Position numbers and translations under genes: made by a program. Shown here piece after piece: positions 7,798 to 14,507 of a DNA stretch of 19,439 nt. Under the pieces are notes generated by a model. The model was not told the DNA's origin. It worked only from the letters and a program-made list of their open reading frames with translations, and did not search any database. This DNA comes from Verrucomicrobiota bacterium. Its GTDB lineage: Bacteria > Verrucomicrobiota > Verrucomicrobiia > Limisphaerales > UBA1096. Where the stretch lies: NCBI GenBank assembly GCA_030747575.1, contig JASLKI010000009.1, positions 1 through 19,439 of the forward strand, given 5' to 3'. How positions within the stretch are numbered: position 1 is the first letter of the stretch; each line of letters begins with the position of its first letter.

Positions 7798-10509
7798 TTA
7801 GGCTAAGGCAGCCTGGGCGGCGGCCAAGCGGGCCACCGGCACGCGGAAGGGTGAGCAGCTCACGTAGTTCAGGCCTAGGCCACAGCAGAACTTCACGCTG
7901 CTAGGTTCGCCGCCGTGCTCGCCGCAGATGCCCAGTTTGATATTTTTGCGGGTGCTGCGGCCCTTGGTCACGGCGATCTCCATCAACTGGCCAACGCCAG
8001 CTTGATCGATCACAGCGAATGGGTTGTTCGTGACGATTTCCTCCTCCTCGTAGTTCGGCAGGAAGGAGCCGGAGTCGTCGCGGCTCATGCCCATGGTCAT
8101 TTGGGTGAGATCGTTTGTGCCGAAACTGAAGAACTCGGCGGCCTCAGCCACCTCGTCGGCGGTCAGCGCCCCACGCGGCACCTCGATCATCGTCCCGACG
8201 AGGTACTTGAGTTTCACTCCTTTTTCTTTGCTGACCTCCTTGGCTACACGGCGGACGATCTCGACCTGCAATTCGAGCTCCTTCTTGAAGCCAACGAGCG
8301 GCACCATGATCTCCGGGTTCACTTTGATCTTTTTCTTCTGCATGTTGGCGGCGGCCTCGAAGATGGCGCGCACCTGCATCTCGGCGATCTCCGGGTAGGA
8401 GATAGCCAGGCGGCATCCCCGGTGCCCTAGCATTGGGTTGAACTCGTGCAACTCGTCGACGCGTTGCTTGATCTCGGCTGGCTTGACTTTGAGCTTTTTG
8501 GCCAAGTCGCCGATCTGCTTGACATCGTGCGGGAGGAACTCGTGTAAAGGCGGGTCGAGCAAACGAATCGTTCCCGGCAGGCCGTTGAGAGCCTTGAAGA
8601 TACCCTCGAAATCCTTTCGCTGGTAAGGGAGTAGTTTCTTGATTGCTTTGCGCCGAGCGGCTTCGTTGTCGGCGAGGATCATTTGACGCACGGCGTCGAT
8701 GCGGTCGCCCTCGAAGAACATGTGCTCGGTTCGGCACAGGCCTACCCCAGTCGCGCCAAACGCGATAGCATTTTTCACCTGGTCCGGCGAGTCGGCGTTG
8801 GTGCGAACCTGCATCTTCGTGGCCTTGGCACACCAAGCCATGATCTGCGTGAAGTTTTTGTACGTGCGACTGCGCTTGGCTGCGGCCTTGTTCTCGAGCA
8901 GGCCTTGGACGACTTCCGACGGGGCGGTCTTGACTTCACCCGCGTAAATCTCGCCGCTGGTGCCGTCGATTGAGAGGAAATCACCTTCCTTAAAGTTTAT
9001 TTTGCCGATCTTCATCGTGCGCTTTGCATAGTTGATCTGCACGCCGCCGGCGCCGCAAACGCAGATTTTACCCATTTGCCGTGCGACGAGCGCCGCGTGA
9101 GAACTGACGCCGCCGCGCGCGGTGAGAATGCCGTTGGCTGCGATCATGCCGCGCAAATCCTCAGGGGATGTTTCGAGTCGGACGAGTAGCACTTCCTCGC
9201 CCTTGGCCTTGGCCGCCTCAGCGCGGTCGGCGTTGAAGTACACTTTGCCGGTCGCGGCTCCCGGGCCTGCCGGGAGGCCCTTGGCGATGGTTTTGACCTT
9301 CTTCACCGCCGCTAGGTCAAAGACCGGGGCGAGCAACTGATCCAAGTCATCCGCCGGGATGCGTGTCACGGCGTCTTTCCATGAGATCAGTTTTTCTTTC
9401 ACCATCTCGCAGGCGATGCGTACAGCGGCCAAGCCGGTGCGTTTGCCATTGCGGGTCTGGAGCATGAACACTTTTTCCTCCTCGATGGTGAACTCGAAGT
9501 CCTGCACGTCACGGAAATGTTTCTCAAGCACCTTGCAAATGCGGAGCAGTTCCTTGTGCGCACGGGGCAATACTTTCTTAAGGTCGGCAACGGGATCCGG
9601 TGTGCGGACGCCGGCCACCACGTCTTCGCCTTGGGCGTTCATCATGAACTCGCCCCAGAAAACGTTTTCGCCGGTGGCGGGGTCGCGGGTGAAGGCGACG
9701 CCTGAACCGGAGTTGTCGCCGGTGTTGCCGAACACCATCGATTGCACGTTGACCGCTGTACCCCACTCGACAGGGATGTTATACTTGCGGCGGTAAACGA
9801 TGGCGCGGTCGTTCATCCAAGAGCTAAACACAGCGCCGACCGAGCCGCGAAGCTGATCCCATGGATCATTCGGGAACGCCTTGCCGGTGCGGCTCTTCAC
9901 CAGCTTCTTGAACTCAGCGACGAGCACCTGCAAATTCTCGGCGGAAAGATCGGTGTCATCGGCGTGAGCGTTGCCGAGGAGTTTCTTCTTCACCTGCTCG
10001 ATGAGGATCTCGAACGGCTCCTCGTCTTCGCTCGGCAATTTTTGCACACCCATGACGACGTCGCCGTACATCTGGATAAAACGCCGATAGCTGTCCCAGG
10101 CGAAGCGGGCGTTGCCGCTGGATTTGGCCAAGGCCTCGACCGTCTCGTCGTTCAGGCCAAGGTTGAGAATGGTGTCCATCATGCCTGGCATCGACTCGCG
10201 CGCACCGGAGCGGACGGAGAGCAGGAGTGGTCTCTTTTTGTCGCCGAACTTCTGGCCGAGCTGCCGCTCCATCCGAGCGATCCCATCCTCCATTTGCTTT
10301 TGCAGCGCTTTGGGGTACGACTTTTTGTGATCGTTGTAGTAGGTGCAGACCTCGGTGGTGATGGTACACCCCGGAGGTACCGGGAGGCCGATGCGTGTCA
10401 TCTCGGCGAGGTTCGCGCCCTTGCCGCCGAGGAGCGCCTTCATTTTGCCGTTGCCATCGGTTTTCTTGCCGAAGTGATAGACGTATTTCGTAGCTTTTTT
10501 TGCTGCCAT
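7798..10509 (-). CDS. ppdK: Pyruvate, phosphate dikinase
   Basis: The 903-residue enzyme interconverts pyruvate + ATP + Pi and phosphoenolpyruvate + AMP + PPi, in the cytoplasm. The N-terminal nucleotide-binding domain opens with LLGGKGANLAEM and PVPPGCTITTEVC. The central swivelling domain holds the phosphohistidine motif GGVSSHAALVARQMG with H471. The C-terminal PEP/pyruvate barrel has GLCRTEHMFF, SFGTNDLTQM, GEHGGEPSS and the terminal motif NYVSCSPFRVP with C885, equivalent to the catalytic Cys of the family. Length is normal for PpdK. The ATG at 10509 begins MAAKKATKYVYHFG, as expected. No Shine-Dalgarno is evident, but a hairpin occupies the leader about 21 bases upstream. The gene ends in a strong terminator, so it is probably monocistronic. 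The enzyme may run in the gluconeogenic or the PPi-glycolytic direction; the sequence does not say which. Confidence 0.97.
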   Translation of the reverse strand: MAAKKATKYVYHFGKKTDGNGKMKALLGGKGANLAEMTRIGLPVPPGCTITTEVCTYYNDHKKSYPKALQKQMEDGIARMERQLGQKFGDKKRPLLLSVRSGARESMPGMMDTILNLGLNDETVEALAKSSGNARFAWDSYRRFIQMYGDVVMGVQKLPSEDEEPFEILIEQVKKKLLGNAHADDTDLSAENLQVLVAEFKKLVKSRTGKAFPNDPWDQLRGSVGAVFSSWMNDRAIVYRRKYNIPVEWGTAVNVQSMVFGNTGDNSGSGVAFTRDPATGENVFWGEFMMNAQGEDVVAGVRTPDPVADLKKVLPRAHKELLRICKVLEKHFRDVQDFEFTIEEEKVFMLQTRNGKRTGLAAVRIACEMVKEKLISWKDAVTRIPADDLDQLLAPVFDLAAVKKVKTIAKGLPAGPGAATGKVYFNADRAEAAKAKGEEVLLVRLETSPEDLRGMIAANGILTARGGVSSHAALVARQMGKICVCGAGGVQINYAKRTMKIGKINFKEGDFLSIDGTSGEIYAGEVKTAPSEVVQGLLENKAAAKRSRTYKNFTQIMAWCAKATKMQVRTNADSPDQVKNAIAFGATGVGLCRTEHMFFEGDRIDAVRQMILADNEAARRKAIKKLLPYQRKDFEGIFKALNGLPGTIRLLDPPLHEFLPHDVKQIGDLAKKLKVKPAEIKQRVDELHEFNPMLGHRGCRLAISYPEIAEMQVRAIFEAAANMQKKKIKVNPEIMVPLVGFKKELELQVEIVRRVAKEVSKEKGVKLKYLVGTMIEVPRGALTADEVAEAAEFFSFGTNDLTQMTMGMSRDDSGSFLPNYEEEEIVTNNPFAVIDQAGVGQLMEIAVTKGRSTRKNIKLGICGEHGGEPSSVKFCCGLGLNYVSCSPFRVPVARLAAAQAALA

Positions 10510-10530
10510 AAACTTTGTTTTGGTTGGGGG

Positions 10531-10552
10531 TGCCGGGTGTGAAGCCCCGGCA
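10531..10552 (-). promoter_or_regulatory. Hairpin in the ppdK leader
   Basis: A perfect 7-bp inverted repeat, TGCCGGG at 10531-10537 and CCCGGCA at 10546-10552, with an 8-base loop, lies about 21 bases before the ppdK start. No T-tract follows on either strand, so it is not an obvious terminator. It could affect ppdK mRNA stability or translation; that is inference. Confidence 0.4.
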
Positions 10553-10563
10553 AAAGAGCGCGG

Positions 10564-10591
10564 AGAGTAACAAAGAAAGTTTGTGAGTCAA
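10564..10591 (-). promoter_or_regulatory. Candidate sigma-70-type promoter of ppdK
   Basis: On the minus strand TTGACT (10591-10586, 5 of 6 to consensus) is separated by 16 bases from TACTCT (10569-10564, a poor -10). A start near 10557 would give a leader of about 48 bases that includes the 10531-10552 hairpin. The -35 is good and the -10 weak, so this is tentative. Confidence 0.3.
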
Positions 10592-10621
10592 ACCAATCCA
10601 ACGGCGGGGAAGGGTTGGTTT
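10590..10621. repeat. Inverted repeat in the ppdK/kinase divergent region
   Basis: AAACCAATCC (10590-10599) pairs with GGGTTGGTTT (10612-10621) except for one G-T wobble, with a 12-base loop. It lies between the divergent ppdK and kinase genes and touches the candidate ppdK -35 element. It could be an operator for a dimeric regulator or a structured leader. On the plus strand it is followed by TTGTTT, but there is no upstream plus-strand gene to terminate. Confidence 0.35.
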
Positions 10622-10649
10622 TGTTTAATATCCGCTTGGCCTGTCAGCG

Positions 10650-10677
10650 TTGGCAACCGGTGGGGTCGTGTGATAGT
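10650..10677 (+). promoter_or_regulatory. Candidate promoter giving a leaderless kinase mRNA
   Basis: TTGGCA (10650-10655, 5 of 6 to consensus) and GATAGT (10672-10677, 4 of 6) are 16 bases apart. The predicted start point falls at about 10684-10686, on the GTG start codon of the kinase gene. This would explain the lack of a ribosome binding site. Tentative. Confidence 0.3.
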
Positions 10678-10685
10678 TTGCGCGG

Positions 10686-11744
10686 GTGAGTTCGGAAGTC
10701 GAGGAGACGCAAAGCAAGCCGCTGAAGCTGGTGAACTGCATGTCGTGCGGGGCCAACGCCTTTATTCCAGGCGAACTGCGACCTCTGGAGACAGCAGACT
10801 GCACTAAGTGCGGCGCGGAGTTGCTGATGCCAATGATGCTCGAGCATTTTGAGTTGAACTCGAGAATCGCCGCGGGCGGAATGGGCACGGTTTACCGGGC
10901 CACCGACACGGTGCTCAAGCGGGATGTTGCGATCAAGCTGATGCAACAGGAACTGGCCGCCGACAAGGAAGGGCTCGAGTCGTTTTACGCAGAGGCACGG
11001 GCGGTGGCCCGCTTGAACCACACGAACATTATCCATCTTTACCAATTTGGGCGATACAATGAGCAGCTTTATCTCGTGATGGAACTGGCGCTGGCCGGAA
11101 GCTTGGATCGCTTGATCGACCAACTTGGCACCGTCTCGGAACTGCGCGTGCTCGACATCGGGATAAAGATTTCGTCAGCGCTGGACACCGCGCTCAAGAA
11201 CAAGCTGCTCCACCGCGACATTAAGCCGGGAAACATTCTTTTCAACATCAACAACGAGCCGAAGCTGGTTGACTTCGGCTTGGCCTGCAAATCCGAAGTC
11301 GGGGTGGATTATTCCGAGCAGATTTGGGGCACGCCCTACTACATCGCCCCCGAGAAATTAAGGCGCGAACCGGAAACATTCCTCGCTGACATGTACAGTT
11401 TGGCCGGAACCCTTTACCACTCCCTTACAGGTCAAACCCCGTTCGAGGCGCCCGAGATTGACGACGTGGTCCTGGCCCATCTGAACAAGCCACTGACACC
11501 ACCGCATAAACTGGTCCCGTCCATTACCCTTCCGACGAGCGATGCAATCGTCCGCGCCATGGACAAGTCACCGGCCAGTCGTTACCAGTCGTACGATGAA
11601 TTTATCATGGCGCTGACCGCTGCCCGGAGCGAGTTGCTTCGGAGCCAACTCGCCCCGCTGTCTTCCTCCAATCCGCGCCAATCCAAACCCGCCCCCGCTA
11701 AGAAGGTCGCCCCCGCCCGAGGCTGGTTTCGACGGGGTAAATAG
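10686..11744 (+). CDS. Zinc-ribbon Ser/Thr protein kinase (Hanks type), cytosolic
   Basis: The 352-residue protein starts at GTG 10686. The next in-frame ATG (residue 19) would cut off the first Cys of the zinc ribbon. Two CxxC pairs (C18/C21 and C39/C42) form a short N-terminal zinc ribbon. The kinase domain runs from about 52 to 315, with glycine loop AAGGMGTVY at 62-70, VAIK lysine K84, catalytic HRDIKPGN from H176 and DFG at 196-198. The activation segment runs on to GTPYYIAPE, the usual APE. All key residues are present, so it should be an active kinase. The last 40 residues are Pro/Lys/Arg-rich and no membrane segment is visible, unlike many PknB-type receptors. The substrate is unknown. 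An MntR-like regulator gene follows after 18 bases and is probably co-transcribed. Confidence 0.92.
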   Translation: MSSEVEETQSKPLKLVNCMSCGANAFIPGELRPLETADCTKCGAELLMPMMLEHFELNSRIAAGGMGTVYRATDTVLKRDVAIKLMQQELAADKEGLESFYAEARAVARLNHTNIIHLYQFGRYNEQLYLVMELALAGSLDRLIDQLGTVSELRVLDIGIKISSALDTALKNKLLHRDIKPGNILFNINNEPKLVDFGLACKSEVGVDYSEQIWGTPYYIAPEKLRREPETFLADMYSLAGTLYHSLTGQTPFEAPEIDDVVLAHLNKPLTPPHKLVPSITLPTSDAIVRAMDKSPASRYQSYDEFIMALTAARSELLRSQLAPLSSSNPRQSKPAPAKKVAPARGWFRRGK

Positions 11745-11762
11745 CCGAAGACGCTACTTCGA

Positions 11763-12191
11763 ATGCAAACCTCCCCCAGTCGAAGCGCTGAAGATTACTT
11801 GGAACGCATCCTGGAACTTGTCCAGGAAACGGGTCAAGCCCGGGTAGTTGACATCGCCAATTCACTCAAAATTCGTCAGGCATCGGTCACCAACATGGTC
11901 AAGAAACTCTGCGAGACCGGGTTCGTGGAGCATGAGAAATACAAGCGCGGATTGGTGCTGACCAAGGAGGGCAGGGAGGTCGCGGAGCGGATACAGCGGC
12001 GGCACGCGACCTTGTCCCGTTTTTTTTCGCTGCTCGAACTCGATGGTGAAACACAGCAACGGGACATAGAAGGGATAGAACATCACCTGAGCCGCGACAC
12101 GGTGCGTTCGCTCGAGGATCTCGCCTCGTTTTTCGAGAGCAACCCGGAGGTGTTGAAAAGCTTCCTGAAAAGCCGCACTCCAGCGGGATAA
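11763..12191 (+). CDS. mntR: MntR-like DtxR-family metal-dependent transcriptional regulator
   Basis: The 142-residue protein has an N-terminal winged helix (about 1-70: DYLERILELVQETGQARVVD, then the recognition region QASVTNMVKKL). An all-helical dimerisation domain follows, with no SH3/FeoA domain. It is the same length as Bacillus subtilis MntR. All six residues that bind the two Mn ions in MntR have counterparts: D11, E14, H81, E103, E106 and H107, the last three in DIEGIEHHLS. MntR-type proteins bind Mn(II), or Fe(II) in some relatives, and repress metal uptake genes. No transporter gene is in the window, so the target lies elsewhere. It begins 18 bases after the kinase stop with no clear Shine-Dalgarno. 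Family assignment is strong; metal preference is inferred from ligand conservation. Confidence 0.9.
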   Translation: MQTSPSRSAEDYLERILELVQETGQARVVDIANSLKIRQASVTNMVKKLCETGFVEHEKYKRGLVLTKEGREVAERIQRRHATLSRFFSLLELDGETQQRDIEGIEHHLSRDTVRSLEDLASFFESNPEVLKSFLKSRTPAG

Positions 12192-12192
12192 C

Positions 12193-12265
12193 CGCAGGAA
12201 AAGGGACACTGATTTTCTTGGAAATCCTGAACCCGTCTTGAATCCTGAAAATCTGCGTTCCTGCG
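12193..12265. repeat. Nested inverted repeats with internal direct repeats
   Basis: Between the convergent mntR-like and ROK-like genes, CGCAGGAA (12193-12200) is mirrored by TTCCTGCG (12258-12265). Inside these, GATTTTC (12211-12217) is mirrored by GAAAATC (12247-12253). AATCCTGAA occurs twice, at 12223-12231 and 12241-12249. There is no T-tract, so it is not a classic intrinsic terminator. It could be a REP-like or degenerate miniature element, or a bidirectional transcript end. Confidence 0.45.
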
Positions 12266-12269
12266 TCCC

Positions 12270-13664
12270 CTAGCTGATCTTCGGCAGGCTGGCAGCGGCG
12301 ATGGCTTGGCCGTGGCGTTTCTCGGTCTCGTCCGGGATGTGAAACTTGATGCGCTTAGCCAAGTCGGGGAACTCCGCTTCCATCACTTCCTTTGAGCGCT
12401 TGATAATGTGTTCGCCGCCAGGGCCGGTGGTCACGCGGCCGAGCAGAAGCACGTATTCGTAGTCATAAAACTCAGCATAATGCGCGAGCGAGTAGCCGAG
12501 ATATATCCCGATGGCATCGTAAATTTTCAGCGCTCGCTCGTCTCCCTGCTCCATGAGCGCCTGTACAATCTTCAGTTGTTCCGGCAGTTTCAGCGTCTCG
12601 TCGTACTCGATGCCGGAAGCCGGCAAAAGGCGGCCCACGGCTTGTTGCGAAAAGTATTGCGCACCGCAGCCGAGATCTCCCGACCACTCGTCCGCCGGCG
12701 CCTCGGGGTGCAAATCGACCGGCGCAAAAGCCAGTTCACTGAGCCACGTGGTGATGCTTCCCTCCATGTCGATGTAGCCGCCGCCTTGGCTCGTGCCCAT
12801 GGCGATCCCAAGCACGCCGTTCTTTCCCATGGCCATCGAACCGGCTAACGCGGTAACTTCGCCGTCGTTGATGACGTCAAGCGGCACCCCCCATTCCTCG
12901 GCGATTCGGAGAAACATGCCCCTGACTTTTTCGTCGAAAAGCTCCGGCCCGACGCCGCGAAATAGTGAGGCCCAGGTCACTCTGTTATGCGAGTAACACC
13001 CGGCGGCGCTTCCGCCGATGGCGTCCACGCGAGGCAGGTGCTCCGCGGCTCGCTTGAGTGAGTCCATGATGCCCCTGTAATGGTAATCCGGGTTGGGCTC
13101 AAAGTAGGGGTCCCAGACGATTTCCTCGCTGAACTTCACTACGCCGTCGATCACTGCTGCCGCTTTTCGATCGCTGCCGCCGAGGTCGAATCCGATCCGA
13201 CATCCGTCGAGGTTGCGGCCGATTGGTCTGGCCTCGGAATGTTCTGCCGGCAATTCAACGCAGCCAACCACCTCGATCGACTGCCCGTTGTTCCGAACAC
13301 CGATTACGTCGTCGTCAAATTTACCGAACGCATTTGCCCTGTAATGTTCCTGAAGCCGGGGCACGAGGCTCTCGGCACCGCTCAGGTAGATTTTCCAGCC
13401 GCCACGCTGCCAGAGCAGAAACTTCACGATACGCTCGACATGCCGAAAGTTGTTCTCCTTAAGCGGGTGATCCTCCGAGAAGACCACTGTTCGATGCTGG
13501 AAAACGGAGCCGTCGGCTTGCTCCAGTGCGATGCCTATATCGACAGGCGAGCCAGTGTCGCGTGCGGCCTGCTCGAAGGCGCGGTTGGCCAGGATCGCCG
13601 GGCGGTAGGTGGGGTGGAGTTCAGGTAGGAACTTCGGTTCGGGTAATAGATTTGTCTCGCTCAT
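12270..13664 (-). CDS. ROK-like ASKHA-fold putative sugar kinase with N-terminal extension
   Basis: From ATG 13664 the protein has 464 residues. An ATG at 13700 is in frame but overlaps the best candidate promoter. The ASKHA nucleotide-binding core starts late, with GFDLGGSDRK at 158-167 (phosphate-1 type), VINDGEVTALAG around 264-274 (D267 is a candidate catalytic base), and GIAMGTSQGGGYID at about 286-299 (phosphate-2 type). Of the usual Cys-rich zinc motif of ROK proteins only GDLGCG remains. The first 150 or so residues precede the core and have no motif I recognise; typical ROK kinases are about 300 residues. Likely a carbohydrate kinase or a ROK-derived sugar sensor; substrate unknown. 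It lies downstream of rsmD on the same strand with a 130-base gap holding a large inverted repeat. Confidence 0.7.
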   Translation of the reverse strand: MSETNLLPEPKFLPELHPTYRPAILANRAFEQAARDTGSPVDIGIALEQADGSVFQHRTVVFSEDHPLKENNFRHVERIVKFLLWQRGGWKIYLSGAESLVPRLQEHYRANAFGKFDDDVIGVRNNGQSIEVVGCVELPAEHSEARPIGRNLDGCRIGFDLGGSDRKAAAVIDGVVKFSEEIVWDPYFEPNPDYHYRGIMDSLKRAAEHLPRVDAIGGSAAGCYSHNRVTWASLFRGVGPELFDEKVRGMFLRIAEEWGVPLDVINDGEVTALAGSMAMGKNGVLGIAMGTSQGGGYIDMEGSITTWLSELAFAPVDLHPEAPADEWSGDLGCGAQYFSQQAVGRLLPASGIEYDETLKLPEQLKIVQALMEQGDERALKIYDAIGIYLGYSLAHYAEFYDYEYVLLLGRVTTGPGGEHIIKRSKEVMEAEFPDLAKRIKFHIPDETEKRHGQAIAAASLPKIS

Positions 13665-13676
13665 CACGGGGCGCGT

Positions 13677-13705
13677 ATAATTTGGCAACTCACCCCGCAT
13701 TGCAA
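13677..13705 (-). promoter_or_regulatory. Candidate promoter of the ROK-like gene
   Basis: On the minus strand TTGCAA (13705-13700, 4 of 6) and AATTAT (13682-13677, 4 of 6) are separated by 17 bases. Transcription would start about 7-10 bases before the ATG at 13664. This placement supports ATG 13664 over ATG 13700. Match quality is modest. Confidence 0.3.
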
Positions 13706-13730
13706 GGCCGCTTGTTGCAGAGATGCCCTG

Positions 13731-13785
13731 AAGGGGCGAGTTGCACCTTATCCCAATTTTCAGGACGAGGTGAAACTTGCCCCTT
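13731..13785. repeat. 17-bp imperfect inverted repeat between rsmD and the ROK-like gene
   Basis: The arm at 13731-13747 (AAGGGGCGAGTTGCACC) matches the complement of 13769-13785 at 15 of 17 positions, with a 21-base loop. It follows the rsmD stop by about 10 bases but has no T-tract. The loop contains, on the minus strand, TCCTGAAAAT, which also occurs in the 12193-12265 repeat. It may be a REP-like element or a 3'-end-stabilising hairpin of the rsmD mRNA. Confidence 0.5.
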
Positions 13786-13794
13786 ACGATTCAT

Positions 13795-14376
13795 CTAGCC
13801 CTTGGGTAAGCGGAGGAATTCGATGAGCGTGTCTCCGTGTTTGAGGGTTTTTTTTTGTTCCCATGGCACGGCGAACTCCAGCGTGTCGCGCTTGGTGTGG
13901 CCAAGGACGAACAGGCCGCCTTTCTCCAGCAACGCGGGGAGATTCTCGTCGTCGAGCATTTGCTGGGCGAACGACTCGGAACGTTTGTTGATGTTTTTGT
14001 CGCCGTAGGGAGGGTCGGCCAGGATAAGGTTGAATTTATCCCCGCTACGACGCAGCTGGGCAAGCGCGACGAATGCATCCATGGTTTTGAACTGCGCTTG
14101 GCCAAGTTGGGTGCTGATCGCCTGGGCGTTGGCCTGCATGATTCGGGCGTGCTTGGCAGACAACTCGACGAATGTGGCTGAGGTCGAGCCTCGACTGAGG
14201 CACTCGAGTCCCAACGCGCCGGTGCCGGCGAAAAGTTCCAATACCCGTGCACCTTCAGCAAAACCTGCCAAGCTGTTAAAGATAGCTAGTCGCACTTTGT
14301 CCGGCGTGGGACGCACTCCGAGCCCCTTGGGGACCTTGATTGTTGCGCCAGCCGATGTGCCTCCAATTATCCGCAT
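13795..14376 (-). CDS. rsmD: 16S rRNA (guanine(966)-N2)-methyltransferase RsmD
   Basis: The protein has 193 residues from ATG 14376. The open frame reaches a TTG at 14415, but MRIIGGTSAG is the standard RsmD N-terminus. It methylates G966 of 16S rRNA in the 30S subunit using S-adenosylmethionine. Visible motifs are VRPTPDKVRLAIFN near the N-terminus, the SAM-binding loop LELFAGTGALGLE, and the catalytic N-methyltransferase motif ADPPYGD. The C-terminal GGLFVLGH strand and the total length both fit the family. It is divergent from the SurA/PpiD-like gene, sharing a 131-base upstream region. In many bacteria rsmD is next to coaD, but that gene is not seen here. Confidence 0.93.
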   Translation of the reverse strand: MRIIGGTSAGATIKVPKGLGVRPTPDKVRLAIFNSLAGFAEGARVLELFAGTGALGLECLSRGSTSATFVELSAKHARIMQANAQAISTQLGQAQFKTMDAFVALAQLRRSGDKFNLILADPPYGDKNINKRSESFAQQMLDDENLPALLEKGGLFVLGHTKRDTLEFAVPWEQKKTLKHGDTLIEFLRLPKG

Positions 14377-14406
14377 CCGTGCCGGGAGTGTCGCGCTTGG
14401 CCAAAC

Positions 14407-14460
14407 GGGTTGCAACCCAGTGAGTCAAATTGGCACAAAATAATCCCTTTTGCGTTTGAC
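14407..14460. promoter_or_regulatory. Palindromic divergent region between rsmD and the SurA/PpiD-like gene
   Basis: A perfect 12-base palindrome GGGTTGCAACCC lies at 14407-14418. Next to it GTCAAA (14424-14429) is mirrored by TTTGAC (14455-14460), and the CAAAA/TTTTG steps inside could extend the pairing. AATAAT at 14439-14444 is a reasonable -10 for the plus strand, though no matching -35 is visible. These look like operator or promoter elements for the divergent pair; no regulator is identified. Confidence 0.35.
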
Positions 14461-14507
14461 CCTTCATGGACGGGGAGAGTAGCTTCCCTGTCCTTTTTTA
14501 CAGGAAC

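Noticed and set aside
8144..8836. 230-codon minus-strand frame within ppdK
   Set aside because: It is an alternate-frame shadow of the PpdK barrel domain, rich in Arg/Pro/Gly as expected for frame-shifted GC-rich coding DNA.
9190..9230. CTTGGCCTTGGCC-like tandem words in ppdK
   Set aside because: They encode a Lys-Ala-rich stretch (AAKAKGEE) and are explained by protein sequence; I did not count them as copies of the dispersed word.
9742..10542. 266-codon plus-strand open frame antisense to ppdK
   Set aside because: It mirrors conserved PpdK codons, has no family resemblance and no sensible start context.
9956..10591. 211-codon minus-strand frame overlapping the ppdK start
   Set aside because: It is a different frame over the conserved PpdK N-terminus. 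The true frame has the LLGGKGANLAEM motif.
13080..13628. 182-codon plus-strand frame antisense to the ROK-like gene
   Set aside because: The opposite strand encodes clear ASKHA motifs, and this product matches nothing I recognise.
13665..13700. ATG 13700 as the start of the ROK-like gene
   Set aside because: The added 12 residues are unremarkable and the best promoter candidate overlaps that codon; ATG 13664 fits better, though not proven.
14377..14415. TTG 14415 as the start of rsmD
   Set aside because: MRIIGG at 14376 is the family N-terminus, and the TTG lies in a palindromic intergenic element.
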